DNA of 64,000 nucleotides from Corythucha ciliata (lineage: Eukaryota > Arthropoda > Insecta > Hemiptera > Tingidae). The notes under the pieces are model-generated. The model did no database searches, had not been told where the DNA came from, and saw only the letters and a program-made list of their open reading frames with translations. Below are positions 1 through 9,785 of the stretch, one piece after another. Position 1 is the stretch's first letter, and every line of letters starts with the position of its first letter. The stretch covers positions 40,963,253-41,027,252 of the forward strand of contig CM075939.1 in NCBI GenBank assembly GCA_038030265.1, written 5' to 3'. The position numbers were made by a program, and so were the translations under genes.

Positions 1-735
1 AAGTATCCTGCTCCCCCTCCCACTATTCCCATACGACTCTTATTCCGTAAAACGTTGTGTTGCTTTAAAAGGCACCAATCCCGACCGTTCGAAGTACAAA
101 AGGAAAAACAGGGGGCTGAGGTTGATGCGGCGGGGTTGTATTTCCTCTTTTATAATAACGTAAAGAAAAGCAAATTAAAAAAAAAAAAATGTGGAGAGCC
201 CCGAGAAAAAAAAAGTGGCTGGAAGTACTTTTTTCCTCCTGATAAGATTTATTACTCAAAATGTTAATATTGTAAACGCTGTCTCGATTCCTTCGTAAAT
301 TTGTAACAGGTGAGCAAGAGAAGCCCCCCCTCCTCTTCCAAGTTTTATGTGGAGAAAGGGGTTCCGTTTCGACGTAAGGGAAGAGACACACAAAAAAAGT
401 TAAAGGACGTCGGCGTGCTGAGCAGGGTAAGGGGTCGAAGAAATACGAAATCGTTTCCCATTCACCACCTCCGTTTCTCGAGAAAACTTATAAACAACTA
501 AGATTTAGCGTTGCTCCTATACGTCTCTTTATATCGTCGTAAACGAGACTTGAAAAGCGTGGGCTGGAAGGTGGTGATTTCAAAAGGGGGAAGAGGATTG
601 TATGTCACGAACAAATTGACATTTTATACTAGAACCAACCCCCTTCGCATCCACTCCAATTTCAATTTCAATTGAAGCGGGGATCAAAGTGCTAAATTAA
701 GGTCTTTCAATATTAGGCCACGCAACAATAATCCG
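1..735. other. Non-repeat leader of copy A, no gene recognised
   Basis: Mixed-composition DNA with A-runs, C-runs and short open frames, none resembling a known protein. It is repeated almost exactly at 18625-19359. Nothing regulatory is convincing. The R30/R30C-type repeats start near the right edge, with gtgagcgaaatctgag-like units at 755-900. Confidence 0.6.
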
Positions 736-2710
736 TAAAATTGGATTCTTGGACTGTGAGCGAAATCTGAGAAAAATAATTTGTCAGTGAGTCAGTCGCG
801 TGAAAATGATTTTTCTGGCGAGAAAAATCGGCAAAATTGGTTGCCGAACTTGGCAAGACCACAAAATTTGGTTTTCAGTGAGCCAGACCCGTGAAAAATT
901 AGCCGCGAATTAGCGTAATTCTCTATTTTAGCCGTGAATGAGCGTCTGAATGTCTCAATTTTATGCCACGAAATGGCCCATTTCCGTAATTTTATAGCTA
1001 CGAATTTAAGATTTGTTTTTTGTTTTCTCACTTTTAGCCATGAATTACAGTTTTTTCTCAAATATTAGTCACTAATTAGCAATTTTGTTCATTTTTAGTC
1101 AGCACCTTTTTCAACCACGAAGTTGCCTTTTAGAAGACGAGAACTGTGTTTCTTTTATTTTAGCCGCGAATTAGCGCGTTTTCTACATTACTTTTATCCG
1201 TGAATTAGCGATTTTTTTCATTTTAAGCCGAGAATTAGCGTAATTATTTATTTTAGCCGTGAATTAGCGATTTGTCTCAGTTTTATACCGCCAATTGGCC
1301 CGTTTCCTTAATTTTAGCCGTGAATTTGCGTTTTTTTCTTCACATTTAGCCATGATTGTAGTTGCCTTAATCCGAAGCCGCGAATGAGCGCTTTTTCTAC
1401 GCTTCTCTACGCGTCACACCACAAATTAGCTCATTTCCTCAATTTTAGCCTCGAATTAGCAATTTTGTTCAATTTTAGTTAGCCATGAGTTAGCACTTTT
1501 TTCAGCGACAAAGCTGCCTTTAAAAGGCGAGAACTGTTTTTTTTATTTCTTCAATTTTAGCCGCGAATTATCGCTTTTTCACAATTCTGTAAATGACTTT
1601 TATTCGTAAATTAGAGTTTATTTATTATTTTAAAGCCAAGAATTAGTGCTTTCATCAATTGTAGTCACCAAGTTGCCTTGATATAAAGTCACGAGTTGAA
1701 GTTTTCTCAATTTTAGCCGCGAATAAGCGCGTTTTCTCCATTTCACCCGTAAATTAGCAATTTTCCTCAATTTTTGCCGTGAATTAGCGCTTTTTCTCAA
1801 ATTTAGACAGCTATTGAGCCCATTTACTTGATTTTAGCCGTGAACTAGTGATTTTGTGAAACTTTTACCATGAATCAGCGCTTTTTATGGTGGATTCAGC
1901 AACTGTGGTGGCCTTATGACGACTCGAAATGGGGTTTTTTCCATTTCAGTCGTGAATTAGCGGCTTTTCCACACTTATCCGTTAATTGGCATTTTATCTC
2001 AGTTTTATCCTTGAATTATCGATATCTCTTAATTTAAGCCGTGCATTAGCAATTTCTCTAAATGTTAGCCACAAATTACCGTCTTTCTCAATTTTAGCCG
2101 CGAATTAGCGTTTTTGTTCGCTTTTAGCGATGAATCAGCGCTTTTACAGTGATTTTAGCCACGAAGCTGCCTTTAGAAGACACTGATTGGGGGGTTTCTC
2201 AATTTTAGCCGTAAATTAGAGCTTTCTCTTCGATTGTTTCCACGAATTTGCTTGTTTTCTCAATTTGAGCTGTGAGTTATCGTTTTAACTGTAATTGCTC
2301 CAAAATTAGCGTTTTTTTCTGCCGTGAGTCAGCACATTTTCTCACTTCTATCAGCGAATTAGCGATATTCCTCAATTTTTGTAGCCAATTTATTGGCGTT
2401 GTTCTTTATTTCAGAGGCGATTTCTTCACTTTTAGCCGTGGAATTTGCCTAAGAACAGCAAATTAGGCGTTTTTTTGTTTTCACCCGTAAATTGGCTTCT
2501 ACGCTGCTCAATTATGGTAGGTATTTATTCTCAATAGTATTCGTGAGTTAAGGCTTTTCTTTTTAAGGCAAATTAGCGATTTCTCTGAATTTTTCATAAT
2601 TTTAGTCTTGATTCAGGCATTTTTCTCAATTTTCGCCCGGCATTGGCGTTTTTCTCAATTTTATCTAATTTTTAAAAATTTTCAGCCTCGTATTTAGCGT
2701 TTTTTCTTAA
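736..2710 (+). repeat. R30 degenerate minisatellite array, forward (copy A)
   Basis: Successive units of about 30 bp carry the core ctcaattttagccgcgaatt followed by agcgctttt. The units are strongly diverged from one another, but the alternation of a T-rich half and a gccgNgaattagcg half is plain throughout. The first few units (about 755-900) are closer to R30C (agtgagccagacccgtg). Differences at the gccgcg position are mainly cgcg, cgtg, catg and cacg. There is no coding potential beyond short chance frames. The equivalent in copy B is 19360-21340. Confidence 0.9.
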
Positions 2711-2879
2711 TTTTAGCCGTGATTTTGGCCCAAGGTCTGCACCCTAGGTTTGTTTTTCTAAATTTTACACGTAAAATGACCTCCATACACCGCGAAATCG
2801 TTATTTTCTTCACTTTTGGTGTGGAAGCTCAATCGGAAACAACAAATAATTCGAACCTTTTCGCTGTTTATGCCCCGAA

Positions 2880-3225
2880 TATCAGTGTCACAAGGTCCTT
2901 AAAAGGCTAAAATTGAGATGGCGCAACTAACGTGCTGTTCGTGGTACAAGCACCCGGCTAAGTACCCGGAGTCCGAGATGACTTCATATTCGTGATACAC
3001 ATCCTCAGAAAGGTTGAAAAAATTGGTTTTCGGCATGCCGTCGGTCTGCCACTTTTTTTTTTTTTTTTTTTTTTCGATGAACTGCATGAAAATGAAAACC
3101 TGGCCATTTCTTGGTAAGAGAAGTACAAATCTGGCCTTTGATTCTCATACACGAAGTTGTCTTAACCATGAGAAAATACCACGGTTTTTTGGAGCAACTT
3201 ATGACTAACATTGAGGAACGGTAGG
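2880..3225. other. Unique core between opposed R30 arrays (copy A)
   Basis: Non-satellite DNA containing a 22-base T run (3053-3074). It separates a forward R30 array from a reverse one, so it is the loop of a large inverted repeat. The same segment in copy B (about 21560-21884) has only 16 T. The few short ORFs here read through the homopolymer and are not credible. Confidence 0.65.
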
Positions 3226-4190
3226 TACTAATTCACAGCTGAAATTTATAAAAAGTGTCAATCGTCACGGCTAAAATGGAGAAAAAACGCTAATTCATGG
3301 AAAACCCCATCATTTAGGCTATGAATGAAAAAAATCATAAATGTAGCGGCTAAAATTGAAAAAAAAAAAACACAAGTTCGCAGCTAAAATTGGTTAAACG
3401 AATCGCTAGTTCCTGGGGTAAACCCGCGGTCAATATTGAGAAAACCCGCTAATTCATGGCAAAACCCCTGCTCAAATTGAGAAAATGCCAATCCACGGTT
3501 CCTTGAAGCAACTTCGTAGGCGCAAATTCGCGGCTAAAATGTATCAAAAAACTTTAATTCGATGCTAAAGTTGAGAAACAGCGCTAATTCACAGTGAAAA
3601 ATGAAAAAAAAAACTAATTCAAGACTAACATGCGGAATTAAGCGCTAATTCACAGCTAAAAAGTGAAAAAAAACGCGTTAATTTGCGGCTTATATGGAAA
3701 CAAATCATTATAATTCGCGTTTCAAAGTGGAAAAATCTCAATTTCAATGCTATTATCTAGAAAAAACGCGAATTCGCGGCTAAATTTAGGAATGCGCTAA
3801 TGTGCATTAAAAAATTTATAAAAAGCGCTAATTCGTGGCCGAGATGAAGGACTAATTCACCGTTGAAAGTGGAAAAATAACTATTCTTCGAGGCTAACAT
3901 TGACAAAAAATGCTAAGATTCGAGGCTAGAATTGAGGCAAAGCGCCAATTCGCGGCTTAAAATTGAAAAACGTGCATTACCACCGCGAATTATTGCAGCT
4001 CAAATTGGGGAAATATTAATCCAGAGCTTCGGGAGGTACCTATAACTTATTCTGGCTAAAATGGAGGAAAAGCGCTTATTTGCAGCTGCATTAGAGAAAA
4101 CGTGCTAATTTGCTGCTGAAATGGAGGCAAAGCGCTAATAGCGGCGCTCGCCGCTAAAATTGAGATAACGCCAATTTTCGGAGTTAAGGT
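3226..4190 (-). repeat. R30 array, reverse orientation (copy A)
   Basis: Units read gctaattcgcggctaaaatt followed by gagaaaa, the reverse complement of R30. With the forward array at 736-2710 it forms an inverted repeat with arms of one to two kilobases, diverged at the unit level. The copy B equivalent is 21885-22875. Confidence 0.9.
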
Positions 4191-4358
4191 ATTCAACGTC
4201 CAATTCAAAGTTCAATTCCAAAGGCCACTGATGATCTGCAATTGACCATGAGTAATCGACCATTCAATCCACCACCCATGCCATCTGGAATTGACTGCAA
4301 TTACCATCTGTTTTGATGGACCACCTGCAATTGAACATCTGCAATTATTGACCATCTG
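4191..4358. repeat. 14-bp minisatellite (ccatctgcaattga), target of SINE insertion
   Basis: Several degenerate copies of a roughly 14-bp unit, ccatctgcaattga. The last unit before the SINE ends in accatctg (4351-4358), which is repeated after the SINE at 4574-4581. Copy B carries the uninterrupted minisatellite at about 22880-23035. Confidence 0.7.
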
Positions 4359-4573
4359 GCCCAGCAGAGTGGCCGAGGTCGTTAGGGCATCGACTCTCAT
4401 GTCCAGGTATCGTCTGCTGAGTGGGTTCGATTCCCACTAAAGGCTGGATTATTTAAGGGGAAATGATAACCACGTGAGAATAGTAAAATGTGTGCTTTCG
4501 CCCTCGTCCACGACACCGTATGGTAGTTGGACGTAAAGCACGTTGGATTACCACTCCAACTCATTTTTTTTTT
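4359..4573 (+). mobile_element. tRNA-derived SINE with flanking duplication, absent from copy B
   Basis: A 215-bp element. Its head resembles a type II (Ser/Leu-like) tRNA, with a pol III A box tggccgaggtcg at 4370-4381 and a perfect B box ggttcgattcc at 4424-4434. A tRNA-unrelated body follows, and it ends in a run of T. It is flanked by accatctg on both sides (4351-4358 and 4574-4581). The flank is itself a repeat, but copy B has a single accatctg at 23017-23024 with no element, which is the empty site. Non-autonomous; mobilisation would depend on a LINE supplying reverse transcriptase (family knowledge). Confidence 0.85.
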
Positions 4574-4684
4574 ACCATCTGCAATTGATCAATTTCGTCA
4601 ATTTTAGCAGTGATTTTTCTCAATTTTGGCCGTGAATCAGCTTGTGTCCAAATTTCCTCGCAAAATTCAGCCGCCTATGGGCTA

Positions 4685-4941
4685 GATGGATATAATGAAT
4701 AATGCTGTCACCGGTATTTTTAATTAATAAATAAACTGATGTTATCCGGACGACGATGGAAGGGCATAGCCCAGCACGATTCGAGTTCCGGGAAAAATTG
4801 GCTCCCGGCGAGATTTGAACCCGCAACCTCTGGATTACCAGTCCAGCACGCTGCCAATTGCGCCACGAAGACGCCTTTGGGAGTCGTACTCCGAGGGATA
4901 AGCTAAGCCGAACCCCACCCAGGACCATTGTCTTGGGCCAT
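4685..4941 (-). mobile_element. Second tRNA-derived retroposon (tRNA-Thr-like head), absent from copy B
   Basis: A 257-bp insertion between direct repeats tgggcta (4678-4684 and 4942-4948). Copy B shows the empty site tgtgcta at 23121-23127. Read on the minus strand, a leader of about 70 nt precedes a clear tRNA-like domain (4872-4800), followed by a tail of about 115 nt ending in AT-rich sequence. A leader upstream of the tRNA is unusual for a simple SINE and may reflect a composite element or readthrough transcript. The paired flanks and the empty site make insertion by retroposition likely. Confidence 0.8.
4800..4872 (-). pseudogene. tRNA-Thr(GGT)-like domain inside the retroposon
   Basis: On the minus strand this folds as a tRNA: A box tggcgcaattggc, anticodon stem ctgga/tccag around loop ctggtaa (anticodon GGT, threonine), T stem gcggg/ctcgc with loop ttcaaat. 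The acceptor stem gtcttcg/cgggagc has one C-A mismatch and three G-T pairs. The weak acceptor stem and its position inside a transposed segment argue for a tRNA-derived SINE head rather than a working tRNA gene. Confidence 0.7.
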
Positions 4942-5599
4942 TGGGCTATTTTCCGCAGTTTCATAAGGTAATTTCCTACTTGTTTCAATTTTAGCGCTGG
5001 CCTAGAGTGTTTTACATAATTTTAGCCGCGCCAATTGGCCCCAATCAGTCCAAAATTGGCCGTTTCTTTTATTTCAGCCTAGCAGTAGCATTTTGTTTTA
5101 TATCAGCTACGGATTAGCGCTTTTTCTCAGTTTCAGCCTCGCATTGTCCCACACGGTCCCACAGAAGCCACGGATTTGGGGTTTCTCAATTTTAGCCCGA
5201 AATCACATGTAGTGATTTTTATAATTTTTTATCCTTGAATTAACACTTTGTCACATTTTAACCACGATTGAGTGCTTTTTCTTAATTTCATTCGCGAATT
5301 AGTGAGATTCTCTATTTTTAGCAGCGATGCAATTAGCAGTTGTTCTCAATTGAACTCCAATTTTTCGCTTTTATAGCCTTGAATTAGCACCTTTTCTCGA
5401 TTTGAGCCAGGCGTTAGCATTTTCCTAAATTTTAGCTGCAAATTAGCAATTTTTTTAGAAGTGAATTAGTTTTTTTTTTTCAATTTGAGCTAAGAAATTA
5501 GGGGTTTGTTATTTTAGCGGCACTAACTAGTGATTTTTGCCCCCAAGTTACCATTAGCGCATTTCATTTTAAAAAACGCTGCGAATTATCGAACAATGC

Positions 5600-5997
5600 C
5601 TTATTATTTCGACTGTGGGTTTATTATTCATCGATGTAGTCAAATCCGGCTTGAAATTACATGAAAATCGACACCCCACACCCCTATGATCCCAAATCCT
5701 TTGAGAATCCCCATTTTGGACCCGCTTTTGGCCCATAAAACCCCAGGGTGTTATTTGATCAAACTGATCAGATGTTAGGACCAACTAGACCCCAAATGGA
5801 GTCTATGTGCGAAAGAACGAGTTTTTTCGAGCAATCCTAGGGCAAGATATGGCCCGGACGGCGGACGGACATTTTTTTTTTATTGCAGATTTGGATTCTA
5901 CGCACTTTGAAACGTAAAACTACAAATTTTGAGGGGGGGTCAAAAATATTTTTTTGCGATACGATTACAAAGACTTATTATTGAGAAATAATAAGTC
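5600..5997. mobile_element. 398-bp insertion ending in a perfect hairpin, absent from copy B
   Basis: Copy B joins aaaaaatg to tactattgg directly (about 23711-23722), whereas copy A has roughly 400 bp of non-satellite DNA here. It begins cttattatttc at 5600 and ends in a perfect hairpin at 5972-5997 (gacttattatt, loop gaga, aataataagtc). The reverse complement of the end also contains cttattatttc, so short terminal inverted repeats are possible. Imperfect aatgc-like sequence occurs on both sides. No coding capacity is seen. The class is undetermined: a small DNA transposon or a non-autonomous relative. Confidence 0.6.
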
Positions 5998-8094
5998 AAA
6001 ATGCACTATTGGTCTCGCCCTGATGGTCGCACATATTTTGAATTAGGGTTTTTTGGTTTTTTTTTTTTACTTTTCAATTTTAGCTGCGGTTTTTTTACTT
6101 TTACAGCCTTCAATTAGCGTTTTTCCCTTCAATTTTAGCGGCGGGTTTGGCCCAAGGAGAGCATGTCAGCTTTTTTTTCCTTCACATTTAAGCCGTAAAA
6201 TTACCTGAATTCACCACGAACCAGCGTTTTTTTTGTTTGTTTGTTTTTTTCTTCAATTTTGCTCTGAAAGTTGCACATTTTCGCAATCTTAGCTACAAAT
6301 ATTAGCGCTTTTTCCAAACACTTTGCCACGTACTTGCCTCAATAACTGCACATATTTAGTACGTTTTGTCAATTTTATCCGCCAGACTGGACTCGACACA
6401 GACGGACCTCGCTGACCTGCTCTGGAGTTGAGAAAATCGCAGCCCATCATATTGGCACCCTGTAACGCTCATTTTTGATGTTTCAAGTGAGGCTTGAAAC
6501 CCCCCACTCATGGCGCATTTTGCCTGGAGCTGTACTCCGCAATCGGGCCACTGCCCTAGGGAACTCGCAGTCACAATTCACGTGTCTTTGGTGACTGGTT
6601 GGCTTCAGAAAAGCAATTTCGAGACTTTCGGTGCTATGAAATCATTTTTTTACGTTGTTGACCAATTCAATGAGAAATTTTGCGGTCTTGGCTTTTTAAG
6701 GAACTTTTGTAACATTGGTTTCCGTGAAAAATTAGCCAAAATCATTCACACTAAGCTTTTGAATAAGGAAAAACTTCTACGCTCTCGCTAACAGCTATCA
6801 GCTAACAGCTCTGAAAAATTGAAAATTATTGACAAAACTCATTTATTTGGTGACTGTTTGTTGCGTGGTTTCTTGAGGGAATGCTGGGAGGACCGCGTAG
6901 GAAGGATGTAGGAACGAACATCAGGCACGTAAAGGGATGCTAGTGCCGCCTTGGAAACAAATTTCAGCTCCCAATAGTCGTAGTTTGAGCATACTTGTAG
7001 CTGAAAATAAAAATTCCTTCCGCATCCTCGACCGAAAAAAAGAAAGGTCGCTCATTTGTAAGTTGTGGTCACGTTTATGCATTTAGAACGTCGGAATTAA
7101 CAAATAAAAACAGCCTAAAAGGATGAGCTGCCTATCTCTTTTCGCTTCCCCTTCCCCCCACCCACACACACGCCGTCTGCAAAACACTTGCCGCCCCTTG
7201 GGGTTTTTAAAATACAAGAAGCCTTTTTTCTTCGAAGGAGTTGGGTTGTAATCTTACGCTGAGCGCCAACTCGCCAAGCCGGGAAGAAAAAAAAAAAGAT
7301 TAAAGAGAAAAGAGCACGACTTCTCAAGAATTGTTTAGGAACCTTCTTGGCCGCCACCGCATTTTCGCCGTTTCTCCTACGCTACTTGCTTCTTTTTTAA
7401 GTTTTAAATTAAAAGGCTACTTTTGGCCGGGCAACTGATGAACATTGGACTTTCTCAACACGTCCCTGAAGGAAAAAAAAAAAAAAGTTGTGAAGAGAGA
7501 GAATTTTATGATGATGAAGGGGGGAAGAGAACTGTGGGGCGGGGTTCGGTTTTTAAAGACAACTTTTGAGTTATTTTCTTCATGAAAAGAATACGATGTC
7601 ATTACCCTCGAAATTAACTTTTAAATTCTTGATACAATAGCCATGTCATGTCCTTTGTATTCAGTTCACTTCTCTGATAGCTAAAAGTGAATTTCGCTAC
7701 AAAAAATTAGCGGAAGCCCTCTAATTAGCGTTTTATCACATCCCCCCGCCACCACGTCTATACAAATGGGAATAATTTATGGAACCTTTAAATTTCAACA
7801 AACGGAAAATAAAGTGGTTTTTCAAGATGAAAGGCGTCTCGTGGTCCTTATTGCCAGAGGGGAAGGAGTTCCGGCTCCTTAAATAAAGTTAGCGAGTGTC
7901 TCACCCCTCCGCCTATTCCCAAGCCAAGGATGTTCCTCGCCATCTAAAAACACAAACACGTTAACTTCGTATTGGCCTTTTTATTGATACTATCGGCGTG
8001 GCAAGGCTAATGCCTTTTCTATTGAGTTATTCTCCAAAGTCTCACCCAACTCCCCCCCCCCCTCATCCTCCGACCACCAACCATGCTCAACGAC

Positions 8095-8150
8095 ATATAA
8101 GCTCCGGCGGGGGCTTCAAATGGTGACGTCGTCATTATCATCGTCAGTTC
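8095..8150 (+). promoter_or_regulatory. Weak candidate core promoter (TATA-like plus CRE-like)
   Basis: atataag at 8095-8101 is followed by tgacgtcg at 8124-8131 (close to the CRE palindrome) and by tcagttc (arthropod initiator-like) at 8144-8150. The TATA-to-initiator spacing of about 50 bp is longer than the usual 30, which lowers confidence. The same sites occur at about 25808-25863 in copy B. No downstream gene is recognised. Confidence 0.2.
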
Positions 8151-8584
8151 AAATGAGAAACTTCACTTCGCATTTAATTTTTTGTTATTTATACGAACAA
8201 TTGTCAACGGTCGACGCAATAAGGGCGTTCAAACAGGAGTATGCGGGACCATATTCTTCGCAATTATTCGAGAAAATAATCTGGGCGTCTTCAAACTTTA
8301 TTTTGATATTCCGTTTTCGGTTCCTTTTCGGGGAGAAACGTCATAAAATTTTACGATTAGCCCGTTCGCCGTGAAAACTTTTTCAAATATTCAAATTTCC
8401 AATCCCAATAAAGCCCCCCAAAAAACAGCTAAATTTTGGGGCAGGGAGGACGTATTCCTTAATATCCTTCCCTTATCTTTAATTTATCATCGCTAAAACT
8501 CTGAATAAAAATTCTCTTTTTTTTCGCTATGAATCTGAAAAAGGAAAAAAGAAAAAGGAGACGAAGAAGCGAATTCCAAGGAAT

Positions 8585-8690
8585 TGCCAACGACTCATGC
8601 AAATGGACCAGTTATCGAAAGTTCCTTTTCGTCGATAAGCACACCATTCTTCCCTTTACACCATAAGAGGGCAATAAAAATGAGATTCGC
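8585..8690. promoter_or_regulatory. Possible enhancer-like cluster
   Basis: Within about 100 bp lie atgcaaat (octamer), ttatcgaaa and tcgataagc (GATA or DREF-like, mirrored around agttccttttcg), and caataaaa. Clustering is suggestive only, since short motifs of this kind occur by chance in AT-rich DNA. Copy B has the same block at about 26298-26403. Confidence 0.15.
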
Positions 8691-9079
8691 ACACGGCAAG
8701 TAGTTTGTCTTAGATAGTTAGCGCGGGGGTGAAATCGTAAAAAAAAATCGGACGGCGAGCATACGATTTGTGGGGAAGGGGGAGAGTAATTCGCATTAGA
8801 CTGGGGATTCCTGAAAAATTTCGACGATTTGAAATAAAAATTGGTTTTAGTAGACGATGAAGAGATGGTTTAGAGTGAGCCGAAGCCTACTGAGGTCGGC
8901 TTACTGGATTGGGCTATTACTTGAGGCTACATCGCCTTAAAATTAAGGAAGAGCGCTAAACAGTGATCTGGACAATTTATTAAGAAACCGGTTATTTGTT
9001 TGTATTAGGATCAGTAAGTACTTTAATCGGTAGATTACATCGTAAAACTAGGCAATTCGCAGTTGTCTGGGGGTTACTC

Positions 9080-9360
9080 ATTCAGGCGCGGATCCAAAGT
9101 CGGCTTAAGGAGGGGGCCCCTTACAGACAGTCCACTCGCCGAAAGAACGCCCCTGACAAAAGAATTGTGATACTTGTATTACAGTCTTAAAAACAATCGG
9201 CTCTTCGATGACTGACAGGGTTCCTCTTACCCCTCTGCAGGTTGGTGGTCTGCCACCTTCCTCAGTGGGCGTTTATCTTTTTTAGAAATGGCAGTATATC
9301 AGTCAGGGGGGGGGGTGGAGGACATTTTTCGTCAGGGGCATTCTTCGACGCGTGGATAGT
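9080..9360. mobile_element. Possible non-autonomous DNA transposon remnant
   Basis: Contains the inverted pair cgaaagaacgcccctgac (about 9139-9156) and gtcaggggcattcttcg (about 9335-9351), plus caggcgcggatccaaagt just before. Termini of the cagggGcg type are common in hAT-like MITEs of arthropods (family knowledge). Target duplications are not clear. Present in both copies (B near 26805-27066). Confidence 0.35.
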
Positions 9361-9614
9361 AATAGTACCTATGCCACACGTCACACAGCTGCGCTAGACA
9401 GACACAGTTCGCAATCTCTGACAATTGAAACATTGCACTGTTGAGGAAATCCAAAGGCCGGAACAGTGGCAAAAAACAACAAAATGCAACAATAATTACC
9501 TATGTAACGTGAACTATTAGTTTGCCAAAAATATGCCTCCCGTCCGAACGAAGTGAACTTAGCGCAATGGTGGAGGGGAAGCTCTTATGTCCCACGGCTA
9601 GCACTGCGATTGTA

Positions 9615-9785
9615 ACCCTCAAAATTGGGTTTTTTAGTGAGCGAAATCCGGGAAATTACTTTTTTATTGAGTAAAACCAGCTAAAAACGGTTCTTAGTGC
9701 AAAAAATCGGTGCCATCGGAAACTGAAATAGGCCAGTTAGCAAAATTGGTTTACTGCCAAACAAATTTCCGAAATTAACCATTAA
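9615..9785 (+). repeat. Short R30C-type block leading into the R20 array
   Basis: Units such as attgggttttttagtgagcg followed by aaatccgggaaatt are related to R30C. Mirror-image versions occur at 39000-39130 and related units at 755-900 and 34441-34530. Copy B equivalent 27330-27495. Confidence 0.65.

Larger units (their letters stand above)
4582..6345 (+). repeat. R30 array, forward, interrupted by two insertions (copy A)
   Basis: Forward R30 units resume directly after the SINE and continue to about 6345 with increasing divergence. The array is interrupted by a tRNA-like retroposon (4685-4941) and a 398-bp element (5600-5997). Copy B has the uninterrupted array at 23036-24065. Confidence 0.85.
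6346..9614. other. Non-satellite interval of copy A, no gene recognised
   Basis: About 3.2 kb of ordinary-looking single-copy DNA with pyrimidine runs and C-tracts, matched nearly base for base by 24066-27320 in copy B. Open frames reach 93 codons at most and none resembles a known family. An 84-codon frame from 8120 is identical in both copies, but the copies are so similar that this is not evidence of selection. Possible promoter-like and enhancer-like stretches and a transposon-like remnant are listed separately. Confidence 0.6.

Noticed and set aside
4800..4872. Functional tRNA-Thr gene
   Set aside because: Mismatched and GT-rich acceptor stem, and a position inside a flanked insertion absent from the other copy, favour a SINE head.
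8120..8374. 84-codon frame identical in both copies (8120 and 25833)
   Set aside because: Identity is expected because the two copies are nearly identical overall. There is no recognisable domain and no codon-level evidence.
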